64,000 nucleotides of DNA, taken from NCBI RefSeq assembly GCF_021742065.1, contig NZ_JAKKIE010000002.1, positions 111,719 through 175,718 on the forward strand, given 5' to 3'. Below are positions 39,501 through 48,927 of this stretch, one piece after another (positions within the stretch are counted from its first letter, which is position 1; each line of letters opens with the position of its first letter). Source of the DNA: Rhizorhapis sp. SPR117. GTDB lineage: Bacteria > Pseudomonadota > Alphaproteobacteria > Sphingomonadales > Sphingomonadaceae. The notes beneath the pieces are model-generated. The model made no database searches. It was not told where the DNA came from and saw nothing but the letters and a program-made list of their open reading frames with translations. The position numbers were made by a program, and so were the translations under genes.

Positions 39501-39770
39501 ATCAGCGCTAAGGTCCGGATTATCGCGGTCGCCAAGGACCAGGTTTTCAAGCCGTTGGGTCCGCAGGCCGATCGCCGCGACATCATAATGCGCCGCCACG
39601 TTGCGCCGCACCAGTTCACGGCTGATCAGATTGTCGGCGATCGGTACGCGCTGCGTCCACAGAACAATCACAACCAACGCCACGATGGACAGGATAAGCA
39701 GCGGCCAGAACAGCCGCGTCCGAAACAGACTGTCCTTTTCAGGCTCGTTTTCTGATTCTGCCTGGATCAT
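36537..39770 (-). CDS. ydbH: YdbH-like AsmA-family intermembrane lipid transport protein
   Basis: 1077 residues. One N-terminal membrane helix (LFWPLLILSIVALVVIVLW) is followed by a very long periplasmic part of beta-strand repeats with many short domains, ending in the conserved C-terminal YdbH block (QVSFNGVNQDPGGTKKTGM). YdbH, with YhdP and TamB, is one of three AsmA-like proteins thought to carry phospholipids to the outer membrane in E. coli. Here it heads the operon ydbH-ynbE-ydbL. Internal repeat identity is low, as expected for a structural groove. Confidence 0.9.
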   Translation of the reverse strand: MIQAESENEPEKDSLFRTRLFWPLLILSIVALVVIVLWTQRVPIADNLISRELVRRNVAAHYDVAAIGLRTQRLENLVLGDRDNPDLSADWVEVDVSMAGLSPGIAAVRAGGVRMHGRIVNGRLLLGELDKFRTMTSDAPLGLPDIDLTLDDARIRLETPQGPIGIKLDGSGNLQSGFAGKLAAVMPELDAGGCAAKALSVYADVSVQNRQPRLNGPVRARTLNCTNADLALARPAIGLDVRLNEALNHMHGEANVSADSLANGDMRMASLGSKISFDGDMKAMKGRMGLFTRAFSIPSIQSDRAEFAGAYSIGTARSKMQAQLDGNVRIQGLRMRAGNPVAGLRTSSVGTPLEPIAAKFVAAIDKAGRKNDARIKLAFSQLGSKGRIDITGLSFRSDSGARAVLADGSRLAWSWPDGQLGMNGRVRIEGGGLPEAAIRLKRQNETGALAGQIFMKDYVAGTGRLSLDPVRFVAQSNGRSHFTTALRLDGPLPGGRLQGFVLPVDGTVGPRGAVRINTACTPVGFTSLKYESLVLEPTRLRLCPADGGAIVTAGPAGFALRAAIAAPQIKGRIGDSPLAITASKMRFDAPKGGFSGSDVKIALGAADARTLLELAHLTGDFTAAGMAGKLEGGAGRIGQVPLLMSGAAGSWRFGKGVLEINGGLRVADSAVPDRFNPLESQDFNLTLRDNRIVANGTLVEPRSQMPVTKVDIVHDLSSGAGRADLLVDGLRFDDALQPEDVTRLALGVVANVRGVVSGAGQIRWNQNSVSSDGRFRTSDMNLAAAFGPVTGLSGEITFSDLLGLETPPGQVLRIANANPGIEAVNGVVHYQLIPGQQVRVEGGEWPFAGGQLLLEPTTLDFSAAKPRYLTFRIIGMQAGDFINQLELENISATGTFDGLLPMVFDDTGGRIVGGILVARQSGLPPLYVSDAKSLHVECDPARQAGTLAYVGQVSNADLGMFGKLAFDALKSLRYKCLTILMDGNLDGEIVTQVSFNGVNQDPGGTKKTGMFKQFIGLPFIFNVRIEAPFRGLINTAQSFVDPTLLIRNNLGTGFEPVIENRLAVQPGESDTMSTGDK

Positions 39771-39954
39771 TCAATCATAACGCTCGGTTGCCGCCTATCG
39801 TTTCGCCTGATGTCCAGATCATAGCGCACCGCATTGACCAAAGCTGAACGACAGCGCGAAAAGCGATATGTTTCTGACCTTGAGAACATGAAGTTTGGCG
39901 TCATGCGTATATCCCGATTGAGCTTCAACGATAATATGCTTAGCTGTTGATGTC

Positions 39955-40656
39955 ATGGGCGACACCAGAGCGGGCGGCAAGCAGGAACATCATGGCACAG
40001 GGCATAGAGAGCGGCTGCGTCGGCGCCTGATCGATGGCGGCCCCGATGCACTGCTTGATCATGAACTGATCGAATACCTTCTCGCGCTCGCCATTCCCCG
40101 GCGCGATACAAAGCCGCTGGCCAAACAGCTATTGACGGAATTTGGCGGCATTGGCGGGCTGTTGACTGCCGATAGCGAAGCGATAATGCGCGTCAACGGT
40201 ATGGGTGAAACCAGCGTCGCGGCGCTCAAGATCGCGCAAGCGGCGGCCCTGCGCCTGATCAAGTCAGAGATTACCGAACAGCCGGTGCTGGCAAGCTGGC
40301 AAGCGTTGCTCGATTATTTGCGGGCGGACATGGCGCATATGACTGTGGAGCGTGTACGCGTGCTGCATCTCAATAGCCGCAATATATTGATTCGCGACGA
40401 AAATATGGGCGATGGATCGATCGATCAGGCCGCTATCTATGTTCGTGAGGTTATCAGGCGTGCGATCGATCTCGGCTCTGCATCGCTCATTCTCGTCCAC
40501 AATCATCCGAGCGGCGACCCCGCGCCCAGCCGTCAGGACATCCAAACCACACGCAATATCATCGAGGCTGGAAAAAGACTGGGTATAAGCGTCCACGATC
40601 ACATCATCATCGGCAAAGGCGGCCACAGCAGTATGCGCGCTGCCGGATTAATATAG
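39955..40656 (+). CDS. radC: RadC-family JAB/MPN protein
   Basis: 233 residues. Two helix-hairpin-helix motifs lie in the N-terminal half (LLTEFGGIGGLLTADSEAIM and VNGMGETSVAALKIAQAA). The C-terminal metalloprotease-like domain has the JAMM signature ILVHNHPSGDPAPSRQD. The name RadC is historical; the E. coli gene is not a repair gene as first thought, and the function of the family is open. It ends at a bidirectional terminator. Confidence 0.93.
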   Translation: MGDTRAGGKQEHHGTGHRERLRRRLIDGGPDALLDHELIEYLLALAIPRRDTKPLAKQLLTEFGGIGGLLTADSEAIMRVNGMGETSVAALKIAQAAALRLIKSEITEQPVLASWQALLDYLRADMAHMTVERVRVLHLNSRNILIRDENMGDGSIDQAAIYVREVIRRAIDLGSASLILVHNHPSGDPAPSRQDIQTTRNIIEAGKRLGISVHDHIIIGKGGHSSMRAAGLI

Positions 40657-40671
40657 GCGCAAGGGCACGAT

Positions 40672-40704
40672 AAAAGGCGGACCGCCATAAGCGGTCCGCC
40701 TTTT
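40672..40704. terminator. Bidirectional terminator between radC and the EF-hand gene
   Basis: A perfect 14-bp inverted repeat: AAAAGGCGGACCGC (40672-40685), loop CATAA, GCGGTCCGCCTTTT (40691-40704). It gives a GC stem followed by T on both strands and lies between two convergent genes. Confidence 0.92.
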
Positions 40705-40723
40705 ATGAAGAAGCAAGGTGGCT

Positions 40724-41128
40724 TTAGCCGCCGAGGTAGGTCACCAGTTCATTCTTGCTTACCGTCTTGCTTTTGTCCTGATCGGCCATTGTAAAGGCCG
40801 CGCCGACCCATGCGGTGAGTTCCTGATCGCCAAGAACATTGCCGGTCGATGCCATTTCGGCCTTTTTGAGTGTAGTCATCCATTGGGCGAACTCACTCTG
40901 ATCCAAATCGCCGCTTTTGTCGCTGTCATAGGTTGGGAACTCGCCATCGACCACTGCGGCCACATCAACCGTAGACGCCCCTTGAGCCTGAGAAGGTTCG
41001 GCTGGTTCAGACGGGACTTGGCCGGAAGCGCCCGGCATCTCCTGCTGCGGCACAGGTTCAGCAGCTGTCTGCGCGATTGCGGGCACTGCCAGGATCAGTG
41101 CCGTAGAACAAATAAGTGTGCGTATCAT
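40724..41128 (-). CDS. Secreted EF-hand protein
   Basis: 134 residues. A signal peptide ends at AVPAIAQ. A Gln/Pro/Ser-rich linker follows, then two calcium-binding loops: DSDKSGDLDQSEF (canonical: Asp at 1, 3, Ser 5, Asp 9, Glu 12) and DQDKSKTVSKNEL (second loop lacking the usual Gly at position 6). About 20 residues separate hydrophobic helices. It is probably periplasmic and may bind calcium. Such EF-hand proteins are common in sphingomonads with no known role. Confidence 0.85.
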   Translation of the reverse strand: MIRTLICSTALILAVPAIAQTAAEPVPQQEMPGASGQVPSEPAEPSQAQGASTVDVAAVVDGEFPTYDSDKSGDLDQSEFAQWMTTLKKAEMASTGNVLGDQELTAWVGAAFTMADQDKSKTVSKNELVTYLGG

Positions 41129-41403
41129 CTGTCTGTCTCTCCGATTTGTTGCGACCCGAAAGGCTGTCGAACCAATGGGCAGGTAGGATTAATAAGCGCC
41201 GCAGCGCCTTCGGTTCCGCCGAAAAAAGGCGCAGCTTCATCCCATCGCATCCCCATAACGATCCGTCCGGGGATTGAGCCGCCGCCGCGATATGCGGATT
41301 TGGCGCCTTCCGCCCCGCCATAACGGCGGAGTGCATTTGCCCTTGGCTGCCGAGCCTGCTAGCGGGCGCGCATCAGCTTCAGTCATATTCAGGATTCGTC
41401 ATC

Positions 41404-42720
41404 ATGGTCCCGCGCTATTCCCGTCCCGATATGGTTGCCATCTGGGAACCGGAAGCCAAATTCCGCATCTGGTTTGAAATAGAGGCGCACGCGACAGACG
41501 CATTGGCCGAGCTGGGCGTAGTGCCCAAGGCTGCGGCCAAGGCACTTTGGGACTGGTGGGCCACCAACCCCGTGATAGACGTCGCCGCGATTGATGCCAT
41601 CGAGGCAGTGACCAAACATGACGTCATTGCGTTCCTGACATGGGTTGCGGAAAATGTGGGCGACGAAGCGCGCTTCATGCATCAGGGCATGACCAGCAGC
41701 GACGTTCTCGATACCTGCCTCAACGTTCAGCTTGCCCATGCCACCGACATATTGCTGGCCGATATCGACAAGCTGCTGGAGGCGATAAAGCGCCGCGCCT
41801 TTGAACATAAATTGACGCCCACCATTGGCCGCAGCCATGGCATTCACGCAGAACCTGTCACCTTTGGCCTGAAAATGGCCGAAGCCTATGCCGAATTCGC
41901 GCGCTGTCGTGCCCGGCTGGAACTCGCGCGTTCGGAAATCGCGACCTGCGCCGTATCCGGCGCTGTCGGCACCTTCGCCAATATTGATCCCCGCGTGGAA
42001 TCGCATGTCGCGGACAAGCTTGGCCTGACGGTGGAACCAGTATCGACGCAGGTCATTCCCCGCGACCGTCACGCCATGTACTTTGCGACACTGGGCGTCA
42101 TCGCCTCTTCCATTGAGCGGCTTGCGGTCGAAATTCGACATTTGCAGCGGACCGAAGTGCTGGAGGCGGAGGAATATTTCTCGCCGGGGCAAAAGGGCAG
42201 CAGCGCCATGCCGCACAAGCGCAACCCGGTGCTGACCGAAAACCTCACCGGCCTTGCCCGCATGGTCCGCGGCTATGTGACGCCCGCACTGGAAAATGTC
42301 GCGCTCTGGCACGAACGCGATATTTCGCACAGTTCGGTGGAACGCTATATTGGACCTGACGCGACAATAACGCTGGACTTCGCGCTCGCGCGGCTCACGG
42401 GCGTCATCGACAAGCTGCTGGTTTATCCAGCCCGAATGCAGAAGAATCTGGACCGCATGGGCGGCCTCGTCCATTCGCAGCGTGTCCTTCTGGCCTTGAC
42501 CCAGGCGGGGGTCAGCCGCGAGGATTCTTATCGCCTTGTCCAGCGCAACGCCATGAAAGTATGGGATTCCGATGGCGCATTGTCACTGATGGAATTGCTG
42601 AAAGCCGACCCGGAGGTTTCAGGCGTTCTGAGCGCACAGGAAATCGAAGACAAATTCAACCTCGACTATCATTTCAAGCATGTCGATACGATCTTTGATC
42701 GTGTCTTCGGTTCGCACTGA
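41404..42720 (+). CDS. purB: Adenylosuccinate lyase PurB
   Basis: 438 residues. Cleaves SAICAR and adenylosuccinate, two purine synthesis steps. Superfamily signature SSAMPHKRNP, the FMHQGMTSSDVLDTC active-site block and TIGRSHGIHAEPVTFGLKMA are all present. No clear ribosome-binding site precedes ATG 41404, but the N-terminus (RPDMVAIWEPEAKFRIWFE) is standard. It may be followed by a promoter for lapA-pyrF. Confidence 0.98.
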   Translation: MVPRYSRPDMVAIWEPEAKFRIWFEIEAHATDALAELGVVPKAAAKALWDWWATNPVIDVAAIDAIEAVTKHDVIAFLTWVAENVGDEARFMHQGMTSSDVLDTCLNVQLAHATDILLADIDKLLEAIKRRAFEHKLTPTIGRSHGIHAEPVTFGLKMAEAYAEFARCRARLELARSEIATCAVSGAVGTFANIDPRVESHVADKLGLTVEPVSTQVIPRDRHAMYFATLGVIASSIERLAVEIRHLQRTEVLEAEEYFSPGQKGSSAMPHKRNPVLTENLTGLARMVRGYVTPALENVALWHERDISHSSVERYIGPDATITLDFALARLTGVIDKLLVYPARMQKNLDRMGGLVHSQRVLLALTQAGVSREDSYRLVQRNAMKVWDSDGALSLMELLKADPEVSGVLSAQEIEDKFNLDYHFKHVDTIFDRVFGSH

Positions 42721-42810
42721 TCGGCTCTGACGGTCGTTACGCTGAACACTGGTATGCAACGCGAAAATCGCTTAGGTTCTGTATCAAGCAGAACAGATAT
42801 GAGGCCGCGC

Positions 42811-43134
42811 ATGCAATTTCTGAGAACCGCATTCTGGGTAGCCCTCGCGATCATGATCGTCATGTTTTCGGTTAGCAACTGGACAGCCGTTACGGTGAAT
42901 CTTTGGGGCGGTCTGCGTATGGACACCAAACTTCCGGTTTTGGTCATTGGCGCATTCGCCATGGGTTTCCTGCCATTATGGCTATTTCATCGCGCGATGT
43001 GTTGGCGTTTCCGGCGGCGACTGGATACCGTTGAACGCGCCATGTCCGACAATCTTGCCCTGTCGTCTGGATCGGACCTGACAGGTACGCCTGGAGCAAC
43101 CGGCACTTCCGCAATACCCCAGGGCCCCGCATGA
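42811..43134 (+). CDS. LapA-domain membrane protein (DUF1049)
   Basis: 107 residues from ATG 42811, which has GAGG six bases upstream; ATG 42799 is also possible. Two membrane helices (FWVALAIMIVMFSVSNW and LPVLVIGAFAMGFLPLWLFH) are separated by a short loop VNLWGGLRMDTK, then a coiled region and a Thr/Gly-rich tail. This matches the DUF1049/LapA family linked to lipopolysaccharide assembly in E. coli. It overlaps pyrF by 4 bases. Confidence 0.85.
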   Translation: MQFLRTAFWVALAIMIVMFSVSNWTAVTVNLWGGLRMDTKLPVLVIGAFAMGFLPLWLFHRAMCWRFRRRLDTVERAMSDNLALSSGSDLTGTPGATGTSAIPQGPA

Positions 43135-43805
43135 GCAGCCCCATCTATGTAGCGATCGATACGCCTGACCTGAACAAGGCCATGGCGCTCGCGAACACGG
43201 TCAAATATCATGTCGGCGGTTTGAAGCTGGGACTCGAATTCTTCTGCGCCAATGGCCATCATGGCATGCTTGAAATGATGAAATTCGGCCTGCCGATTTT
43301 TCTCGACCTGAAATTGCATGACATTCCCAATACGGTTGCCAAGGCGATCCAGGCACTGCACTTGCTGGAACCCGCCATTTTGACGGTGCATGCAGCCGGT
43401 GGCCGGGCGATGCTGGAGGATGCCAAAGCAGCTGCCAATTTGGGCACCAAAGTTGTTGCCGTGACAGTGCTGACCAGCCTTGACGATAGCGATCTTAAGG
43501 ATGTCGGCATCATGTCCACGTCCCACAGCCAGGTTGAAAAGCTCACTCATCTGGCACGCGAAGCCGGACTCGACGGCATCGTCTGTTCCGGGCATGAAGT
43601 TGCCAGCGCTCGCAAAGTTTGGCCCGACGGTTTTTTCGTGGTGCCCGGCGTCCGGCCAGCCAATGGCAAGAAGGGTGACCAGAAGCGCGCCGTCACACCC
43701 AGGGATGCATTGAACAACGGTGCGTCCATCATCGTCGTTGGCCGACCCATTACGCAAGCTGCAGATCCAGACCTGGCCGCGCGCGAGATTGAGGCAACGC
43801 TTTAG
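43131..43805 (+). CDS. pyrF: Orotidine 5'-phosphate decarboxylase PyrF
   Basis: 224 residues. Final step of UMP synthesis. The catalytic block FLDLKLHDIPNTVAKA and the phosphate-binding VVPGVRP and VVGRPIT motifs are present. The ATG lies in ATGA with the LapA-like gene, so it is translationally coupled. trpF follows 65 bases downstream, and the same pyrF-trpF-trpB-trpA order is seen in other alphaproteobacteria. Confidence 0.98.
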   Translation: MSSPIYVAIDTPDLNKAMALANTVKYHVGGLKLGLEFFCANGHHGMLEMMKFGLPIFLDLKLHDIPNTVAKAIQALHLLEPAILTVHAAGGRAMLEDAKAAANLGTKVVAVTVLTSLDDSDLKDVGIMSTSHSQVEKLTHLAREAGLDGIVCSGHEVASARKVWPDGFFVVPGVRPANGKKGDQKRAVTPRDALNNGASIIVVGRPITQAADPDLAAREIEATL

Positions 43806-43870
43806 GCGACACCTGTCAGGCGCGTACGGAATCGCGTGAACCCCAGGCGAATATCCTCTAAGCCCCCGCC

Positions 43871-44515
43871 ATGTCCCGAATCGCGATCAAGATCTGCGGT
43901 CTTTCGACCCCCCAAACACTGGACGCAGCCATAAAGGCTGGCGCATCGCACATCGGCATGGTGTTTTTTGCCAAAAGCCCGCGCCTTGTGGATTTCGACA
44001 GGGCAGCCGCGCTGGCTGCACGCGTACCGGACCATATCCGTCGGGTCGGTGTCTTTGTCGATCCGGACGAGGAACTGCTGCAGCATGCAATCTCCAGCGG
44101 CAGTCTCCACACGATTCAGCTTCATGGCAGGGAAACACCCGAACGCGCCGCGGCCATCCGCGCCCAGCATGGCCGTGACGTATGGAAGGCGATATCGGTC
44201 AAGACTCGGACCGACCTTGACTCAGGTCTGGCCTATACCGCCGCAGCCGACATGCTGCTTTACGATGCGAAAACGCCCGAGGGCGCGGCTTTGCCCGGCG
44301 GCATGGGCGTGCGTTTCGACTGGAAGCTGTTGCAGGATTTCCGCCACGGCTTGCCATGGGGGCTTTCGGGCGGTCTGGATGTCAGCAACGTCCGCGATGC
44401 CATTGGCATTGCCGATGCGCCGCTTGTCGATGTTTCCTCCGGTGTGGAAAGCGCACCGGGTATTAAGGATGTGGACAAGATCGCTGCCTTTTGCCAAGCG
44501 GTTTCCCAGCTATGA
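43871..44515 (+). CDS. trpF: Phosphoribosylanthranilate isomerase TrpF
   Basis: 214 residues, TIM barrel. Active-site Cys and Asp lie in [20 protein letters not shown] and the GVFVDPDEE segment, with the phosphate loop at GGLDVSNV. Third step of tryptophan synthesis after anthranilate. It overlaps trpB (ATGA). No leader peptide or attenuator is seen in the 65 bases upstream. Confidence 0.97.
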   Translation: MSRIAIKICGLSTPQTLDAAIKAGASHIGMVFFAKSPRLVDFDRAAALAARVPDHIRRVGVFVDPDEELLQHAISSGSLHTIQLHGRETPERAAAIRAQHGRDVWKAISVKTRTDLDSGLAYTAAADMLLYDAKTPEGAALPGGMGVRFDWKLLQDFRHGLPWGLSGGLDVSNVRDAIGIADAPLVDVSSGVESAPGIKDVDKIAAFCQAVSQL

Positions 44516-45723
44516 CCATCAAGAACTCCTATCGCAGCCAACCCGACGAGCGCGGGCATTTTGGACAGTTTGGCGGACGCTATGTCGCCGAAACGCTGAT
44601 GCCTCTCATTCTGGAGCTGGAGCGCGAATATCGCGCCGCCAAACAGGACCCGGCATTCGAGGAGGAATTCCAGTATCTCCTGCGCCAATATGTCGGCCGC
44701 CCCAACCCGCTTTACTATGCCGAACGGCTGACGAAGGAACTGGGCGGCGCAAAGGTCTACCTGAAGCGCGAGGAGCTGAATCACACCGGCGCGCACAAGA
44801 TCAACAACTGCATCGGCCAGATCCTGTTGGCCCGCCGGATGGGCAAAACCCGGATCATCGCAGAAACCGGCGCTGGCCAACATGGCGTCGCCACCGCTAC
44901 GGTCGCCGCTCTGTTCAACCTGCCCTGCACCATCTTCATGGGTGCGCTGGACGTTGAGCGGCAGCAACCCAATGTGTTCCGCATGAAGTTGCTCGGCGCG
45001 GAAGTGCGCGCGGTGGAAGCGGGCGCGCGCACATTGAAGGACGCGATGAACGAAGCGTTGCGCGACTGGGTCGCCAATGTGCATGATACATTCTACATCA
45101 TCGGCACCGTCGCAGGCCCCCACCCCTACCCCGAACTCGTGCGCGATTTTCAGTCAGTGATCGGCAAGGAAACCCGCGAACAGATATTCGAAGCGGAGGG
45201 CCGCCTGCCTGACATGCTGATCGCGCCGGTCGGCGGCGGTTCCAACGCCATCGGTCTGTTCCATCCCTTCCTCGACGATGAAAGCGTGGAAATCATAGGG
45301 GTGGAAGCTGCGGGCGAAGGGCTGGACACGCCACGCCATGCCGCCAGTCTTGCGGGCGGATCGCCGGGCGTCCTGCACGGCAATAAAACCTATCTGCTAC
45401 AGGACGACGACGGTCAGATTACCGAGGCACATAGCATTTCGGCGGGGCTCGACTATCCCGGCATCGGCCCCGAACACTCCTGGCTGCATGACATCGGCCG
45501 TGCCCGCTACGTGTCCGTGACGGACGATGAAGCGCTTGCCTCCTTCCAACGTCTCTGCAAGCTGGAAGGCATCATCCCGGCACTTGAGTCCGCCCACGCT
45601 ATTGCAGCGGCAGAGCGGATCGTGCCTGCCATGGACAAGGACAAGATCGTTGTGGTCAACCTTTCCGGCCGGGGGGACAAAGACATATTCACGGTCGCCA
45701 AGGCCTTGGGGGTGGAACTGTGA
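44512..45723 (+). CDS. trpB: Tryptophan synthase beta chain TrpB
   Basis: 403 residues. PLP Lys is in [18 protein letters not shown]. Other signatures are [30 protein letters not shown] and the C-terminal LSGRGDKD. Condenses indole and serine. The N-terminus ([20 protein letters not shown]) is standard for TrpB1. ATG 44512 overlaps the trpF stop; it overlaps trpA by 4 bases. Confidence 0.98.
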   Translation: MTIKNSYRSQPDERGHFGQFGGRYVAETLMPLILELEREYRAAKQDPAFEEEFQYLLRQYVGRPNPLYYAERLTKELGGAKVYLKREELNHTGAHKINNCIGQILLARRMGKTRIIAETGAGQHGVATATVAALFNLPCTIFMGALDVERQQPNVFRMKLLGAEVRAVEAGARTLKDAMNEALRDWVANVHDTFYIIGTVAGPHPYPELVRDFQSVIGKETREQIFEAEGRLPDMLIAPVGGGSNAIGLFHPFLDDESVEIIGVEAAGEGLDTPRHAASLAGGSPGVLHGNKTYLLQDDDGQITEAHSISAGLDYPGIGPEHSWLHDIGRARYVSVTDDEALASFQRLCKLEGIIPALESAHAIAAAERIVPAMDKDKIVVVNLSGRGDKDIFTVAKALGVEL

Positions 45724-46538
45724 ACGACCGTCTCTCCGCCCGTTTCGCCCAATGCAAAACGCAAGGGCGCGCGGCGCTGGTCTGTTTCGTTACCGGCGGC
45801 GACCCGTCACCCGGCGATACCGCAGCGATTCTTGACGCGCTGGTGGAGGGCGGAGCCGACATCATCGAACTCGGCATGCCCTTTACCGATCCGATGGCCG
45901 ATGGCCCCGCGATCCAGGCAGCAAACCTGCGCAGCCTCGCTGCCGGAACGAAGACCATCGACCTGTTGCAGATCGCAGCCGCGTTCCGCGTCCGGCACCC
46001 CGATACACCGCTGATCCTGATGGGTTATTCCAATCCCATGATCCATCGGGGTGCAGACTGGTTTGCGACCGAAGCCAAGGCTGCTGGTGTCGATGGCGTA
46101 ATCTGCGTTGATATTCCACCTGAGGAAGATGCTGAACTGGGCCCCCTGCTGCGTCAGAGAGGCCTTCACCTCATCCGCCTTGCCACGCCGACAACTGACA
46201 CGGCGCGTCTTCCCACGGTACTCGATGGCGCGAGCGGGTTTCTCTATTATGTCTCGGTCGCGGGCATCACCGGCAAACAACAGGCTGTGCTGACCAGTAT
46301 CGAGGACGCTGTCGCGCGACTGAAATCGCAGACCGCCCTTCCCATCGCCGTAGGCTTTGGTGTGCGTACACCCGATCAGGCCGCAGCCATTGGACGGGTC
46401 GCTGATGGTGTGGTCGTGGGTTCCGCCATTGTCGATCTGATCGGCAAATACGGTGTGTCAGCGGCACCACATATAAAGGATTACGTCGCATCGCTGAGCG
46501 CCGCCATCAGCAGCACCGCAGAGGAGAGCGCCGCATGA
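45720..46538 (+). CDS. trpA: Tryptophan synthase alpha chain TrpA
   Basis: 272 residues, TIM barrel, from a GTG start that overlaps the trpB stop. The motif [20 protein letters not shown] contains the catalytic Glu and Asp. Cleaves indole glycerol phosphate to indole, which is channelled to TrpB. The last residues [13 protein letters not shown] are a variable tail. It overlaps accD by 4 bases. Confidence 0.98.
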   Translation: MNDRLSARFAQCKTQGRAALVCFVTGGDPSPGDTAAILDALVEGGADIIELGMPFTDPMADGPAIQAANLRSLAAGTKTIDLLQIAAAFRVRHPDTPLILMGYSNPMIHRGADWFATEAKAAGVDGVICVDIPPEEDAELGPLLRQRGLHLIRLATPTTDTARLPTVLDGASGFLYYVSVAGITGKQQAVLTSIEDAVARLKSQTALPIAVGFGVRTPDQAAAIGRVADGVVVGSAIVDLIGKYGVSAAPHIKDYVASLSAAISSTAEESAA

Positions 46539-47392
46539 ACTGGATCAGTCGTGTCCGTAAGGTCATTCCTTTCATTGCGCGCAAGGAAACGACAACCGAC
46601 AATCTCTGGCACAAATGCGGCCATTGCGGTCAGATGATCTTTCTGAAGGAATGGCAGGAAAACCTTTCCGTATGTCCGAAATGTGATCACCATGGTCGTA
46701 TCGGTCCAAAGGCTCGTTTCGAACAGATTTTCGACGAGGGAAGCTGGAAAATCCTGCCCACCCCGATCGTCAAGGAAGATCCGCTCAAATTTCGTGACGG
46801 CAAGAAATATACCGATCGCATAAAGGCCGCCCGCGCCAGCACCGGCGAACAGGATGCACTGATCAATGCTCACGGAAAGATCGAAAAGGCCAGCATCGTC
46901 ATTGGCGTTCAGGATTTCGCCTTCATGGGCGGCTCTATGGGGATGGGCGTTGGCGCTGCCTTTGTTCAAGGCGTAGAAGAAGCCATTTCGCGCAAATGCC
47001 CCTACATCATATTTACCGCCGCAGGGGGGGCACGCATGCAGGAAGGGATTTTGTCCCTGATGCAGATGCCCAAGGCCACTGTGGCGATCCAGAAACTGCA
47101 TGCGGCAGGATTGCCCTATATCGTTGTCCTCACCGACCCCACGACCGGGGGCGTAACCGCCAGCTACGCCATGCTGGGCGATATACAGATTTCCGAACCC
47201 AATGCCCTGATCGGCTTTGCCGGCCAGCGGGTAATCGAAAACACGATCCGTGAAAAGCTGCCGGAAGGGTTCCAGCGGGCTGAATATCTGCTCGACCATG
47301 GCATGATCGACATGGTGGTACACCGCAGCGAACTGCGCGCGACACTGGGCAAAGTGATCGGCTATCTCGCTCCTGGCAAGGCTGCGGCATGA
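46535..47392 (+). CDS. accD: Acetyl-CoA carboxylase carboxyltransferase subunit beta AccD
   Basis: 285 residues. The four-Cys zinc ribbon is seen in KCGHCGQM and VCPKCDHH. The crotonase-like carboxyltransferase domain has [20 protein letters not shown], then [13 protein letters not shown] and [16 protein letters not shown]. First step of fatty acid synthesis with AccA. The trpA-accD-folC order is conserved in many proteobacteria. Confidence 0.98.
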   Translation: MNWISRVRKVIPFIARKETTTDNLWHKCGHCGQMIFLKEWQENLSVCPKCDHHGRIGPKARFEQIFDEGSWKILPTPIVKEDPLKFRDGKKYTDRIKAARASTGEQDALINAHGKIEKASIVIGVQDFAFMGGSMGMGVGAAFVQGVEEAISRKCPYIIFTAAGGARMQEGILSLMQMPKATVAIQKLHAAGLPYIVVLTDPTTGGVTASYAMLGDIQISEPNALIGFAGQRVIENTIREKLPEGFQRAEYLLDHGMIDMVVHRSELRATLGKVIGYLAPGKAAA

Positions 47393-47428
47393 CGAACACC
47401 CCTGCCCCTTTGACGGGGACCGGGAACA

Positions 47429-48745
47429 TTGCCTGACCAGGCCCACTCCTCCGACCCTTCGGTTCAGGCCCAACTGGACCGGCTTGCGCAGCTTTCGCCC
47501 GGTCGCGACATATTGGGGCTGGAACGGATTACGGCATTATTGACCCGGCTAGGCAATCCGCAGCACAGCCTGCCGCCGGTTTTTCATGTGGCGGGAACCA
47601 ATGGCAAAGGATCGACCTGCGCTTTTCTGCGCGCCGCGCTGGAAGCCGATGGCAAAAGCATACATGCCTATACATCTCCGCATCTTGTCCGTTTCAATGA
47701 ACGCATTCGCGTCAATGGCAAGCTGATCGCAGATGCTGAACTTGCCCATTATCTGACCATTGCGCTGGACCATTCCGATGGCATAGGCGCCAGCTTTTTC
47801 GAAGTAACAACCGCTGCGGCATTTCTTGCCTTTGCCGAAAACCCGGCCGACGCCTGCATCATTGAAGTCGGCCTTGGCGGGCGTCTTGATGCGACAAACG
47901 TCATTTCCGCACCCGCCGTATGCGGTATTGCCCAGCTTGGCATCGACCATCAGTCGTTTCTCGGTGAAAGCCTGCTGGAAATCGCGGGCGAAAAGGCCGG
48001 AATCGCAAAACGCGATGCGCCGCTTGTCACCATGAAATATCCTGACCCAATCAATAATATCATTCGCGCCACGGCAGAACAGGCGGGCGCGTCATGGTTG
48101 CCAATGGGACAAGACTGGGATGCCGCCGTCTATCGCGAAAGATTGCATTATCGTGATGCGGAAGGCCGAATCGATATCCCCCTTCCACGGATGCCCGGCG
48201 CACATCAGACCACAAACGCTGCCTTGGCCCTTGCCATGTTACGACACCAGAATGTGCTTTCAATTTCAGAGGCCGCGATCAAGGCGGCGCCGCTTTGGGC
48301 GCACTGGCCGGCGCGCCTCCAGCGACTCGAACGCGGACCGTTGACGAATCTGCTTCCCAATGCGGACATCTGGCTGGATGGCGGTCACAATCCGGCTGCA
48401 GCCGAAGTATTGGCCCAGCATTTCCACGCATCACTGCCTCCGCCCCGAAAGATTCATCTGGTTTTGGGCATGCTGGCCAATAAGGATCTGATCGGTTTTC
48501 TGACCCCCCTTCAGGATCATCTCGGCAGCGTTCACGCCATACCGGTTCCCGATCATGACCATCATGATCCGGGCAGCATCGTCAAACTTGCAAGCGACTG
48601 GGGCATCAAGGGCGAAACCCACAGCGATATTGCCGGGGCATTATCCGCAATCGCCGATAAGGACCAGCCGACCACTATTCTGATTGGCGGTTCCCTATAC
48701 CTTGCCGGCGAAGTGCTTCGCCGCAATGAGCAGGTCCCGGACTGA
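47429..48745 (+). CDS. folC: Folylpolyglutamate synthase / dihydrofolate synthase FolC
   Basis: 438 residues. Mur-ligase-like: HVAGTNGKGSTCAFLRAALE is the P-loop, with FFEVTTAAAFLAFAE and VGLGGRLDATNV downstream. The TTG start at 47429 is inferred because the conserved N-terminal helix (RLAQLSPGRDILGLERITAL) precedes the first in-frame ATG. GGGACCGGGAAC upstream may act as ribosome-binding site. Adds glutamates to folates. Confidence 0.94.
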   Translation: MPDQAHSSDPSVQAQLDRLAQLSPGRDILGLERITALLTRLGNPQHSLPPVFHVAGTNGKGSTCAFLRAALEADGKSIHAYTSPHLVRFNERIRVNGKLIADAELAHYLTIALDHSDGIGASFFEVTTAAAFLAFAENPADACIIEVGLGGRLDATNVISAPAVCGIAQLGIDHQSFLGESLLEIAGEKAGIAKRDAPLVTMKYPDPINNIIRATAEQAGASWLPMGQDWDAAVYRERLHYRDAEGRIDIPLPRMPGAHQTTNAALALAMLRHQNVLSISEAAIKAAPLWAHWPARLQRLERGPLTNLLPNADIWLDGGHNPAAAEVLAQHFHASLPPPRKIHLVLGMLANKDLIGFLTPLQDHLGSVHAIPVPDHDHHDPGSIVKLASDWGIKGETHSDIAGALSAIADKDQPTTILIGGSLYLAGEVLRRNEQVPD

Positions 48746-48826
48746 ATATTCCAGCTTCTGCCGGAACCTACTCTTTAAATGGCGGTCTTTTTATAACGTG
48801 ATGAGATTAGGTTGAATTCCTATCCC

Positions 48827-48899
48827 CCGTTCGTCCCGAGCGAAGTCGAGGGACGTTGGCTTAGCGCGAGTGTGTCTCGGCTTCGCACGACACGAACGG
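48827..48899. repeat. Palindromic REP-like element, copy 2
   Basis: Left arm CCGTTCGTCCCGAGCGAAGT (from 48827) and right arm ending CGGCTTCGCACGACACGAACGG form an imperfect stem-loop. The left 20 bases match copy 1 at 31012 with one change. It lies between convergent folC and pckA and may help termination. Confidence 0.75.
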
Positions 48900-48927
48900 A
48901 AGTGAGCGAACCTATAATCATCGCACT

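Noticed and set aside
43806..43870. Trp attenuator before trpF
   Set aside because: No leader peptide with Trp codons and no terminator pair in 65 bases.
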